From assembly GCA_016712885.1 (NCBI GenBank), contig JADJQF010000003.1, forward strand, positions 767,395 to 831,394: a DNA stretch of 64,000 nt. Direction: 5' to 3'. Positions 36,930 to 45,993 of this stretch are shown here, piece after piece. The stretch is from Candidatus Flexicrinis proximus (lineage in GTDB: Bacteria > Chloroflexota > Anaerolineae > Aggregatilineales > Phototrophicaceae). The notes under the pieces are model-generated. The model did not search any database. It saw nothing but the letters and a program-made list of their open reading frames with translations, and was not told the DNA's origin. Positions within the stretch are counted from its first letter, which is position 1. Every line of letters starts with the position of its first letter. The position numbers were made by a program, and so were the translations under genes.

Positions 36930-37936
36930 CCCAGGTTGGCAAGTGGACACTGCTCGAAATCGTCGGACAAGGTGCTGCCGCAACGGTCTGGCGCGCTACC
37001 GATTTCGAGCGGACGGTCACTGTCAAGGTAGCAGACGCGGCAGACGCGAAAGCAAGGCAAAGCCTCGCGCATGAAGGCCGAATTCTCAGACAGCTCGAAC
37101 ATCCGACCCTGCCGCGTCTGATCGAGATTGTTGAGACACCGCCTGCGCTGGTGTTTGAGAGCCCTCCGGCTCAGACCTACAGCGAACTGCTCTCCAAAGG
37201 GACTTTATGGACGCTGCCGCTCAGTCAGCGGTTGGAGACACTGTCGGTGATCGCCGCCGCGCTCGATTGGCTGCATGACCAGAACATCATCCACCGTGAC
37301 GTTAAACCCGCACATTTGACGGTGACTGACCCGCCACTACTGTTCGATTTCGGGATCGCACAGATGATCGCTGACACGAGCCCGCCGGACCCTGACGCCG
37401 GGACAGCGGCCTATATGCCACCGCCCGGCGAACCGGTCAGCATCGTCCGCGACGCGTATGCCTTTGCCGTAACCACCTACGAGCTGCTGCTCGGAGCACA
37501 TCCTTTATTGGTCGCGGCAGACCGCGACATCGCACCCGGCGTGCTGCGACAGCGCGCGGCAAGTAAGGTACTGAAGGACAGCTGGCGGAAACCTTCGACG
37601 GTCCCCCACTGGGAGCTTCCGCCGGACTTACGCAGCGCGCGGCTGGACCGGCTCGACGAACTGTTTACGGAGGCTCTGGGAGCACCCGAAAAACGGCCAA
37701 AGAGGCTGGCACCATGGATGAACTACGTCCGAGCCTGTATTCCGCCTGGCGAAGACAACCTGACGGTGGCCCCCAAAGTCCTGCCCGCAGCATTTGAGCC
37801 TGCCCACACCGCACATGAGGTTGCGTCGTCGCTGCGAACCGATGGCACCTCGCGGGGCCGCAGATGGCGGGCTATCGTCGTCGCGTTAGCCTTTCTGGCG
37901 ATTGTCGTTCTCGTGGTAATTCTGCTGCGGCGCTGA
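36926..37936 (+). CDS. Ser/Thr protein kinase with C-terminal membrane anchor
   Basis: The 336-residue protein has a kinase domain: GQGAAATVW loop, K34, HRD at 123-125 and DFG at 141-143. The residue normally Asn in HRDxKPxN is His (H130), and the domain is short, so activity may be atypical. A single C-terminal helix (about 312-335) anchors it with the kinase inside. It is translationally coupled to the FHA gene. Confidence 0.9.
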   Translation: MTQVGKWTLLEIVGQGAAATVWRATDFERTVTVKVADAADAKARQSLAHEGRILRQLEHPTLPRLIEIVETPPALVFESPPAQTYSELLSKGTLWTLPLSQRLETLSVIAAALDWLHDQNIIHRDVKPAHLTVTDPPLLFDFGIAQMIADTSPPDPDAGTAAYMPPPGEPVSIVRDAYAFAVTTYELLLGAHPLLVAADRDIAPGVLRQRAASKVLKDSWRKPSTVPHWELPPDLRSARLDRLDELFTEALGAPEKRPKRLAPWMNYVRACIPPGEDNLTVAPKVLPAAFEPAHTAHEVASSLRTDGTSRGRRWRAIVVALAFLAIVVLVVILLRR

Positions 37937-37960
37937 CTTTGGATCGCCGGGGCAATCAAA

Positions 37961-37980
37961 GGGCACGGATACCCGTGCCC
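37961..37980. terminator. Hairpin between convergent genes, weak terminator candidate
   Basis: A perfect 8-bp stem (GGGCACGG with CCGTGCCC) and a 4-base loop sit between the kinase gene and the convergent membrane protein gene. No T-run follows, so termination strength is doubtful. Confidence 0.35.
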
Positions 37981-38019
37981 CAGAATCACCTGATTACAAT
38001 ACGCCCCAGGCTGTCCGAC

Positions 38020-38511
38020 TCAGCGGCTCAACCGTTTGTTGGCCCACCACGAGAGCGCGACAGCAACTACAGCCGTTCCGACCAACACAAACAAAGGTTG
38101 TGCCCAGCCGACGGCGGCAAACAGGGCAATTCTGACCTGATTCAGGTCCTCGCCGCCAATCGAGCCCGGCATCAGGGTTGCCGCCAAGAGAAAGGCAAGA
38201 CATCCGGCAGCCGATCCGCAAATGCCGCCGGTCAGCAGCATAACGCGCGCCGGGTACAGCTGCCTGAGGATGGCGGTCAAGGTGGGTTCGCCGCCTTCGA
38301 CCGCAGCCCAGGTAACAAGCGCGAGGGTACCGGGAAGCAAGATCACCAGCAGCGGAAAGACCGAAGCCGCACGGAGGGCTACAGCCCCTGCTCCATCCTG
38401 TGTCAGGAAAGCGAAGATGCCCGCTATGCCCCCCGCCACCAACCCGATGAGCGCGAGAACCCGTGCGATACGCAGGCCCCCAAACAATCCGACCGCGGTT
38501 GACTCGTCCAT
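38020..38511 (-). CDS. Small multi-pass membrane protein of unknown function
   Basis: The 163-residue product has about four hydrophobic helices (near 14-35, 45-69, 92-112 and 128-155) and a short basic C-terminus. It is 3 bases downstream of the candidate eCIS cargo gene, so the two are co-transcribed. It could be an immunity-type membrane protein for that gene's product or an unrelated transporter-like protein. No family was recognised. Confidence 0.65.
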   Translation of the reverse strand: MDESTAVGLFGGLRIARVLALIGLVAGGIAGIFAFLTQDGAGAVALRAASVFPLLVILLPGTLALVTWAAVEGGEPTLTAILRQLYPARVMLLTGGICGSAAGCLAFLLAATLMPGSIGGEDLNQVRIALFAAVGWAQPLFVLVGTAVVAVALSWWANKRLSR

Positions 38512-38514
38512 GAC

Positions 38515-40260
38515 TTAACGGAATTCCTTGAGTTTGGCATCCGCCTTGGCGGTGTTGGCCTCGTTGGTCTCTACGTTGGATATGAGGGATGGCATCTGCG
38601 CCGATTCCGCCTTGAATTGTTCCGACGCTTCGGCCACTTTCTTGTTCAGCCCGGTTGCGCTCAGGATAAACGAGATGAGTTTTGCCTTGATCCTGCCAAT
38701 TAGCGCCTTGAAGCGGGTAAACGCGCTTCTCACACGGCGTCCCACGCTGGTAAAGGCGCCTTTGATCTTACTGCCGAGCTTCTTGAGGCCTTTCTTGATA
38801 CGGCTAAAGAAGCCTTCCTTGCCCTTGACCTTCTTGGCCTCTTTTTCCGCATCCTCGCGTTTGACGTCTTCCTTGTCGGCCCAGGTTTCAGCCGTGGCGA
38901 GATGCGTTTCCATCTCGTTCACTTCGCCTTCCTGGTATTCGGCTTCTTCGTCTTCTGTCGGGTTAATTTCCTGCGATTCGGCCACGTTGGTCTGCGACTC
39001 GGCCTCAGTGGTCTTGGCTTCCATCTCCGAGGATTTTTCGGTCAGGCCGCCAAACTTGGAGCCGAGCTTAGTATAGACACCCATATCATGGGTAATGGCG
39101 GAGCGGTCTTCGCGATTGTCCTTTTTGAGATCAGGCACGAGCTCATCGGCGGAATTTAGGGCTTCTGTAATGGCGACGACGGTCGGATTGCCGGCGCCGC
39201 CTTTTTCGTCCTGGGGGTCACGCATGAGTGGATCATCGCGATCACTCTGCACGACGTCGGTCGAGACCGAGGCGATCTTAGTCGAGGTCGAGAAGCCCAT
39301 CCCAATACCGATGTCGCGTCCGGCGGTCGTAGTGGTTTGTGCATCGAAGTTGACCCCGCCCGCGACCCCTGCTCCTACGCCAAACGAGACGACCCCCAGC
39401 AGATTGCCGATGGCGCCGACGAGGTTGACGATCCCCATCTTCTTCATATCGGACTCGCCCTTGCTGGCGTAGTGGAACGAGGCGCCAGAGAGGATAGAGC
39501 GGCCGATCAGGGCGATGCCAGCACAGACGACACCGATGACGGCGAAAATGGCGGCGATCGGCGCAGCAGCCGGTGCCGCAATCGAAGCCAGAGTAGCGAG
39601 GAGCGAGATGGCACCGGCAAGGCCGCCGAGTTTTTCGATGGTGGTGGTAATGGCGTGCAGGACCTTCATCCATGTATGTGAACCGTACTTGCCGATCCAC
39701 TCTTCCTGCACGCGCTCTTTGACTTTATCAACCTTGGCTGAGTCGCCATGTTCCCAGATCAAACGGATGACGTTCTTAAGGTCGGTCAGCGGACCGATAA
39801 ATGTTTCAAAGGCGAGATTGACCACGCCGAGGCCGATTTTCTTGAAGACTTTCTTGGCGGTAACCGCACGCATCAGGGAGGCAGAGCCATCCATGGGCAT
39901 GGACGTCACGCGGTTCATCTGACGCTGGAGCGCCAACTCAGCGGGATCGGGAGGTTCTGACGCGCCGTCGGCAGTCTCAGCGGCCTGTAGACGCGAAACG
40001 TCACCAATGGGGGCGGATTCGTTGCCGAAACCGCGGGGAGAAATCTGATTGGAGATCATACGGAGGACGGCGCGGTTGCCAATCGTACCCTGGAGTGAAG
40101 ACGCGCGGCGTGGGTCGACAGCCCCGCCCATAGCCATGGCCTTGGCAGGATCAGAAGAGTCGCGTTTGCGCTCAGACGCGACCTCATTCTCCTCTGACTT
40201 TTCAGCGTTTACGCGCTGAGCCGGCTTGTGTTGGCGATGTTCTACTGCGTGATAGCGCAT
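38515..40260 (-). CDS. Candidate eCIS cargo with IGNRAV motif and long hydrophobic segments
   Basis: I set the start at 40260: GGGGG lies just upstream and a good promoter lies at 40290-40318. The 581-residue product has a charged N-terminus. It carries the motif LQGTIGNRAVLRM (about 57-68), shared with the DUF4157 protein. Two long Ala/Gly/Ile-rich hydrophobic stretches follow (about 211-257 and 275-302), then a highly charged helical C-terminus with basic segments (KKGLKKLGSKIKG). There is no signal peptide. A soluble protein with internal membrane-insertion segments suggests a pore-forming toxin. The shared motif and location suggest loading into the contractile system. No family was recognised, and function is inferred. 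Confidence 0.7.
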   Translation of the reverse strand: MRYHAVEHRQHKPAQRVNAEKSEENEVASERKRDSSDPAKAMAMGGAVDPRRASSLQGTIGNRAVLRMISNQISPRGFGNESAPIGDVSRLQAAETADGASEPPDPAELALQRQMNRVTSMPMDGSASLMRAVTAKKVFKKIGLGVVNLAFETFIGPLTDLKNVIRLIWEHGDSAKVDKVKERVQEEWIGKYGSHTWMKVLHAITTTIEKLGGLAGAISLLATLASIAAPAAAPIAAIFAVIGVVCAGIALIGRSILSGASFHYASKGESDMKKMGIVNLVGAIGNLLGVVSFGVGAGVAGGVNFDAQTTTTAGRDIGIGMGFSTSTKIASVSTDVVQSDRDDPLMRDPQDEKGGAGNPTVVAITEALNSADELVPDLKKDNREDRSAITHDMGVYTKLGSKFGGLTEKSSEMEAKTTEAESQTNVAESQEINPTEDEEAEYQEGEVNEMETHLATAETWADKEDVKREDAEKEAKKVKGKEGFFSRIKKGLKKLGSKIKGAFTSVGRRVRSAFTRFKALIGRIKAKLISFILSATGLNKKVAEASEQFKAESAQMPSLISNVETNEANTAKADAKLKEFR

Positions 40261-40289
40261 CGCACCCCCATGACTTTTGTACCTGAATG

Positions 40290-40318
40290 GAAATCTTAAT
40301 ATAACATCGTTTGGCACT
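40290..40318 (-). promoter_or_regulatory. Promoter of the candidate cargo gene
   Basis: The minus strand reads TTGGTT (40318-40313), a 17-base spacer, then TATATT (40295-40290) preceded by TG one base away. The spacing is ideal, and the predicted start near 40283 is 22 bases before the ATG. Confidence 0.65.
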
Positions 40319-40387
40319 TCAACCAATCAATTCGGGTGAAACCCAGACGTGTGGTATTCTTATCGTCAAACAGACGAGGAAGTCGCT

Positions 40388-40687
40388 ATGAATACGGGAG
40401 AAATCACCGCCCGCATCCAGCAAATGCGCGACGCTGCCGATACACTCGGACGGTCTGCGGGTCAGATTCAACGGTGCATCGACACGGTGGAAAGCGAAGT
40501 GCGCGCACTGGGGCCTGACCGGTTTATGAGCCTGGGCGCGGAGTCGTTTCGCGCCGAGTTTTTCAGGCTGACGCCCAAATTACATGAGACATTCGAGACG
40601 CTAGCGGCTTTTCGGGACAAGCTGCATGCCTCTGCCGACGACATCGAAGTTGCCTCGCGGGCAAGCCAGCCGGGAGGATTCGCATGA
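40388..40687 (+). CDS. WXG100-like small secreted protein A
   Basis: The start at 40388 follows GAGGAAG. The 99-residue protein is all-helical, with a central LGAESFRAEFFRL turn in place of a W-x-G. Its size and pairing with the next gene fit a WXG100/ESAT-6-like heterodimer partner exported by the EccC system. The stop overlaps the next start (ATGA). Confidence 0.78.
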   Translation: MNTGEITARIQQMRDAADTLGRSAGQIQRCIDTVESEVRALGPDRFMSLGAESFRAEFFRLTPKLHETFETLAAFRDKLHASADDIEVASRASQPGGFA

Positions 40688-40953
40688 GCGATTGGGTGAG
40701 AGTACCGTATACCGAACTGGTGCACCGTGCCGCGCGGATCCGTCAGGAAGCGGAGACGATCCGGAGCGAGATTCGCACATTGAAGTCAGCCGTCGAGAGC
40801 GTGCAGTGGATGGGACGGCGGGCCGAGCGGTTCTTTACGGTATGGGGCGAGACTGTGCCTGAAATGGAACAGTGGGTACAGATTTTAGAAAGCTTTGCCG
40901 CCGAGCTTGAAGATCAGGCCCGGCGGATGCAGCTTGCAGACGAGGCCTTCTAG
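40684..40953 (+). CDS. WXG100-family protein B
   Basis: The 89-residue helical hairpin protein has the W-x-G turn (W42-M43-G44) followed by RRAERFF. It also has a C-terminal helix with the secretion-type pattern YxxxD/E-like spacing. Coupled to gene A, it should form the substrate dimer of the type VII ATPase next door. Confidence 0.85.
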   Translation: MSDWVRVPYTELVHRAARIRQEAETIRSEIRTLKSAVESVQWMGRRAERFFTVWGETVPEMEQWVQILESFAAELEDQARRMQLADEAF

Positions 40954-40983
40954 GTCGCAATTGAGAAGAAGTGAACCGAAAAC

Positions 40984-41082
40984 ATGAGTGCTGAGGGAAT
41001 TGTACTGGGCATGGGCCGATGGCTGGTGCCGGTCAACAGGCGCTCCGGTCCGGTGATTTCCCTCGGGGCAAAACATGTCTGA
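40984..41082 (+). CDS. Possible short leader peptide gene before eccC
   Basis: A 32-codon frame (MSAEGIVLGMGRWLVPVNRR...) starts with ATG and overlaps the eccC start by 8 bases. It has a weak ribosome site and no recognised family. It may be a coupling peptide or chance; the call is weak. Confidence 0.25.
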   Translation: MSAEGIVLGMGRWLVPVNRRSGPVISLGAKHV

Positions 41083-42682
41083 CGCCCGCCTGCCGCGCGC
41101 ACCACTTCCCACACTGCCGGACATCCCGGTTGAAATCCCAGCTCCCCCCACCTACCCTGACCCCGCAGAACAGAATCTGTGGCTCACGATCCTGCCCTCA
41201 GTCGTGATCGGGTCGGTCGTGCTGCTGGGCGTAGTGGTCGGCGGCGGCACCGCATCGGTCTTCGTGCTGATCACGCCGATCATGCTCGGAGTGCTTGCGG
41301 GCGTAACAGTTTACGCTCAGCGCGCGCGCCGCCGGGGGTACGAGGCGCGCAAAGACTCGATCCGAGTTGGGTATCTGCGCTCACTCAACTACAAACGCGC
41401 GCGGCTGCAGGCTGCACACGACGCCTACCGCGCTCTGCTCGATATCGCCTACCCCGTACCGGAAAGAGCGCTGCGGCAGGCGCTGCAGCGCGCGGGGACA
41501 CTGCCGTCAAAACGGCCCGGCGATCCCGCTTTCGCGTCGATCCGACTGGGGCTGGCTGCCCTACCTTCACCGGTACGAATCACCGTCCCTGACCCTGATC
41601 GCGATCATCCGTTGATGAGTCACGCCTTAGCGCTTGCCGAGGAGTACCGCACGCTGCAGAATGCGCCGGCCGCGGTAAAGCTGACCGACGGGGTCGCGGG
41701 GATCGCTGGCCCGCGTCCGGCGGCACTGGACTTGCTTCGTGCGGCATTGATCCACCTCGTACTGCAGCATTCGCCGGGCGACCTGCGCGTCCATGTGGTA
41801 GCGCCAAGCGAACGCGCCGATGATTGGCGCTGGCTGGAGTGGCTGCCACATGCCAGCACGGCACAACGCGGCGGTGCCGCCGATCTGATGGCGTTCGGTG
41901 CGGAAAATGTCCGGAGTTTGGGCGCAACGCTGGATCAGAGCCTGAGCGAGCGGCGCGAATCCGCGTCGCGAACACCGTTTCTGCTGCTGATTGTCGATGC
42001 TCAGGGGCTGCCGCATATTGAGGCGCTCCGCACCATCCTGGCAGACGGAATCCAACTCGGCGCGTCGGCGATCGTCCTGTCGCCGACCGTTGAAACACTG
42101 CCGGGCGACTGCGCCACAGTGGTCACCGTAGGCACCGACCGGCGGATGCGGTGCGCCCAACTGACGGTCGGGATCGAGGTCAGCGGCACCGCAGATGCGC
42201 TAGCCGCCGCTGATGCAGAACGTGCGGCACGGTCACTGGCCGCAGCGACAACAGATAGTCCTGACGCCGGGCGCCTCCCTCGCACGGTGGATTTTCTCAG
42301 CCTTTACGGAGCAGAGTCCGCCGGGGACCTGATCGGACAGATTTCGTTCCGCTGGCGCAGCCCGGTGCGCAGCGGGTTCCTTCCGCGGCCGGTGCCAATC
42401 GGGCTTGAAGGCGTGTCGCTGCCCGTTGAACTCGCGCTTGCGGAAGGACAGCATGGGCCGCACGGGATGCTGGCGGGTACGACGGGTTCCGGCAAGTCAG
42501 AACTGCTGCAAACCCTGATCTGCGCCCTGGCCATTGAGCATGACCCCCGGCTGGTGAACTTTCTGCTGATCGACTTCAAGGGGGGGCAGCACTTTCGGTC
42601 ACTTTTCACGGCTTCCGCACACGGTCGGAGTCGTTACGAACCTCGACAGCGGGTTGATCGAGCGAGTCCTGGCGGCGCTTAA
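41075..42682 (+). pseudogene. eccC: EccC-like type VII secretion ATPase, N-terminal part (frame broken at G7)
   Basis: This part encodes two membrane helices (about 37-57 and 60-80), a cytoplasmic region and the first FtsK/SpoIIIE ATPase up to LLIDFKGG, with Walker A GTTGSGKS near residue 467. Right after, at a run of seven G (42580-42586), homology leaves this frame. With six G the frame would read DFKGGSTFGHFSRLPHTVGV and continue into the next part without a gap. The gene is therefore intact apart from one base, and 41075-45041 would encode about 1321 residues. The extra G may be a sequencing error, a true mutation or a phase-variable site. EccC drives export of WXG100 substrates. Confidence 0.88.
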
Positions 42683-45041
42683 AGGCGAGATGACCGCACG
42701 ACAGGCAGCACTGCGCGGCCTGAACCTACGCGATATCACCCAGTATCACCGCCAGTACACTTCAACGCCCGCGCAGATGGCTTCGCCCTCCTATCAAGCG
42801 CTCGCCCACCTGTTTGTGATCGTTGACGAGTTCGCCCAGCTTGCGCGGGACTTTCCGGACTTCCTGACCGAGCTTGTCCGCGTGGCGCAGTTGGGACGCA
42901 GCCTGGGACTGCACCTTATTCTGGGGACACAGTCGCCAGCCGAAGTTGTGACTGAGGAAATGGCGGCCAACCTGCAGTTCCGCGTCAGCTTCCGCGTGCA
43001 AAGTATAGAAGCCAGCCGCGCTGTGCTGCGCCGGCCCGATGCGGCCTATCTACCCGCCGATTGGCCGGGGCGTGCCTATTTGCAGGTCGGCGAGCGCGGC
43101 ATATTCCGTCAGTTTCAGACTGCCTATGCTGGCGGAGATTATGTATTCGAGCGTGCCGACCGCGAGGAAATGACTCTCGAATTGCTGACCGAAGGTGGGG
43201 CGGTGATCGACCTGCTCGACGACACCCAGCCGATGGAGGATGATCCGGTGCTGCCGCATACGGTCGCGCGGGCGGTCGTCGACGCGATCCTGGACTATAC
43301 GCAGCTGAATGATGTACCGTTCATGCCTCCGCTGCTTTTGCCGCCATTAGGGGACATGGTGCCGCTGCGGACGGCATTCACCGTCGCAGGGATTACAGGC
43401 TGGAACGGCAGCAGATGGTCGAATACCGAGCATCACGGGGAAGCGCCAGTCGGCCTGACCGACGACATGGGTGCACGCAACCAGGGTGCACTGTGGCTTG
43501 ACCTGCATAGCAGTACGCTGATCACGGGTGCGCCGGGCAGCGGCAAGACCTCGGCATTATGGACCCTGGCACTGGGGCTTGCGTTGATGCATACGCCCGA
43601 CAGCCTCCATCTGTATGCGCTCAGCCTGACGAACAGCCTGCACGACCTCGGCAGCCTGCCACACCTCCAACCCGTGAGCGGGGCTGATCCAGAGCGCGTC
43701 CGACGACTGTTCCGCCGGCTGCTCGCCATCCTCGAAGCGCGCCAGGCCGGGGCGTCTCCAGCGCCGCTGGTCGGCCTGCTTATCGATGGGTTCGAAGCAT
43801 TCCGGGACGCGTATTATGACGCGCATCTGGCGGGTGTGGAGCGGTTAATCGCTGAGGGCCGCTCACACGGAATTGCCGTCGCGATGACGTCCACCAGTAT
43901 TTCGGCGCTGCCTGAGCGACTGCGTGCGTTGATTCCGCGGCGGATTGCGCTGCGCCCTGCACACCCGAGCGAGTGGGGCCTGGTGGTCGGGGCGCCGTCC
44001 CCCCGTCCTGATGTTGCGCTGCCCCCCGGACGCGGCATGGTGAGCGGGTCACCGCCCTTGAGCATTCAATTGTGTGTTCCCAGCGAATTTCCTGTCGAGT
44101 CGCCGACTTCGGGGATACGCGAAATCGGCGCAGAAATGCGGTCGGTATATGCCAGCCAGGCTGGCCGTGAGCACGGGCCATTTCCGGTAAAACGACTGCC
44201 GCACCGCGTCCCATTTACAGGCGTGCGCGAGCACTCTGCGCGGGGCGGCCAGCAGGTTTCGACTCTCGGCGTGATCGATGACGACGCACAGTCGCCGCTC
44301 GTATTCGATTGGGTAAAGGATGGCCCGCATGTTGTCATCGCCGGGGCGGCGCGTTCTGGAAAGACCAACCTGCTCCAGGCGGCGGCCATTAGCGCTGCAT
44401 CGGTCTTCGCACCCGATGCCCTGCAAATCCTGCTGGTCGATTTTACGGGCCGCAGCCTGCGATCTCTGGCCGAATTACCCCATGCATTGCATATTACAGA
44501 CCCGCAAATCCTCGAACTGGCGCTGCGCGAGATGAACGCGACACGTATTCGAACCGCTGTCTTTATCGACGATTATGATCTGGCCGCCGATGTCCTGAAC
44601 GCGGAAGGCGGATCACTGCTGCGAATGATGCGAGATACCGCCCGCATCCGTGCCGAAACCTGGTTCTGGGTGGCAGGTTATCTCGACCGGGCCAGCGATC
44701 CGCTGATCCGGCATCTGATGATGAAACGCACCGGGTTTGCCTTTGGGGGCAGAGATGGGTTGAACGCGTTGGGACTGCGCGCCGCCCCAGAGCTAGGCGA
44801 AGTCAGCACGGCTGGTCGGGCAATCTACACTCAGGATAACCAGCTGATCGCTGCCCAGACGGCGCTGGTCGAGGATACCCGACCCTGGGTGGCGCTGGTG
44901 AAGTCGAGCTGGAGCGCAACAACCCGCGCCGCGCCGCGCGTCGAAGCACCCATCTCAGCGCCGCCCGATGACTCCTCCGGCTCGCTCGACATCGATACGC
45001 AAGGGCTGATCGGCGATCTGCTGGAGGGCGGCAATGGCTGA
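42654..45041 (+). pseudogene. eccC: EccC-like type VII secretion ATPase, C-terminal part
   Basis: This frame continues the first ATPase domain (homologous sequence starts at about 42586 with STFGHFSRLPHTVGV). It contains LFVIVDEFAQL (Walker B), then two more ATPase domains with Walker A GAPGSGKT (near 43528) and GAARSGKT (near 44344). All three P-loops look intact. The first codon of this frame has no ribosome site, so it is not an independent gene. The stop overlaps the next gene by 8 bases. Confidence 0.88.
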
Positions 45042-45888
45042 CCTGCATCCGACACTTATCCGCGCAAACGTCGCGTTGTTTGCAGGAGACTATGCGGAAG
45101 TCCGCCGCCTGCTGACTGACTATCGTAACGAAGGCGGCGGCGCAGCAGAACACGCCCCGATGGCACTCTGGCTGGATGCCCACGCGCAGCCTGAACCGGA
45201 TGAACGCCTGCGCCGGCTGGAGGCGCTGCTCACTGTGGTACCGCCCGAAAACCTGTACGGGAAACTGGCACAAACCATCATCGACCTTGAACAGCCTGCC
45301 CGGATCACGCCTGCTCCTCGATTTGGCAGACGAGGGATCGTGCTCCTCGCGATACTGGCGATTGTCATTATGGCCGGTCTGTTGGCGCTGCTCAACCGGC
45401 GGACGCCGGAAACGATCGCCCAAGTCCCGCCCACGGCCACAGTAGTTCCGACCGCCGCGCCCCTTCCTGATCGCAGCCGGCCGCTCACGGCAGATCAGTA
45501 CGTGGCACGATATGCGGGTGGGACGCTACAAGTCACCGCGGTCGAGGACAATGCGCAGCGGGTGGTTGATGCGGATGGCGCCCAAGTCCAGCCGGTTCCC
45601 GGCGCGCGCTTCTTTGCAGTAGAACTGGCATTCGAGTGCCGCATCGCGATCTGCCGCCAGCCCCCGGAGGCCGACATCGGGCTGCGACTGGCCGACGACA
45701 GCCTGATCGAGGCACGACCAACGGTGTTTATCCAGAACCAAAGCCAGCTCAACGCAGTCGCGCTGGGGGTCACTACGCGTGGATGGGCGATCTTCGAAAT
45801 CCCGTCAATCGTGGCTGTATCGGGCATTCAGGTTACATCCTCTGGCGCTGATGGACTGGAAGTCGCGACCGAGATTCCATTAGGGTAA
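45034..45888 (+). CDS. Type VII-associated membrane protein with TPR-like cytoplasmic part
   Basis: The 284-residue product has an N-terminal helical region (about 1-90) resembling TPR repeats. One membrane helix (about 104-124) and a Pro/Thr spacer follow. The extracellular beta-rich domain (about 150-284) has two cysteines (CRIAIC). It overlaps eccC by 8 bases, so it is probably part of the secretion machine. A role like EccB or EssB is possible from topology only. Confidence 0.65.
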   Translation: MADLHPTLIRANVALFAGDYAEVRRLLTDYRNEGGGAAEHAPMALWLDAHAQPEPDERLRRLEALLTVVPPENLYGKLAQTIIDLEQPARITPAPRFGRRGIVLLAILAIVIMAGLLALLNRRTPETIAQVPPTATVVPTAAPLPDRSRPLTADQYVARYAGGTLQVTAVEDNAQRVVDADGAQVQPVPGARFFAVELAFECRIAICRQPPEADIGLRLADDSLIEARPTVFIQNQSQLNAVALGVTTRGWAIFEIPSIVAVSGIQVTSSGADGLEVATEIPLG

Positions 45889-45977
45889 AGCCAATCTACC
45901 GGCAAGAAGTAACGCCGGGGCTCGCAGCTGAGCACCTAACAGGCCGCGCTTCCAGTTGTGAACCGCATTGAGTTGCG

Positions 45978-45986
45978 TGTTATCCT
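45978..45986 (+). promoter_or_regulatory. Extended -10 promoter giving a leaderless transcript
   Basis: TGTTATCCT places the transcription start at about 45994, which is the A of the ATG of the next gene. No ribosome site precedes that ATG, so a leaderless mRNA is likely. Confidence 0.45.
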
Positions 45987-45993
45987 AGTCCAC

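Noticed and set aside
38020..38511. EccD-like channel
   Set aside because: It has only about four helices against eleven in EccD, and lies on the opposite strand in the cargo operon.
42580..42586. Programmed frameshift as the default explanation for eccC
   Set aside because: The change needed is a one-base loss in a homopolymer, with no stem-loop or pseudoknot noticed downstream. Sequencing error or mutation is simpler.
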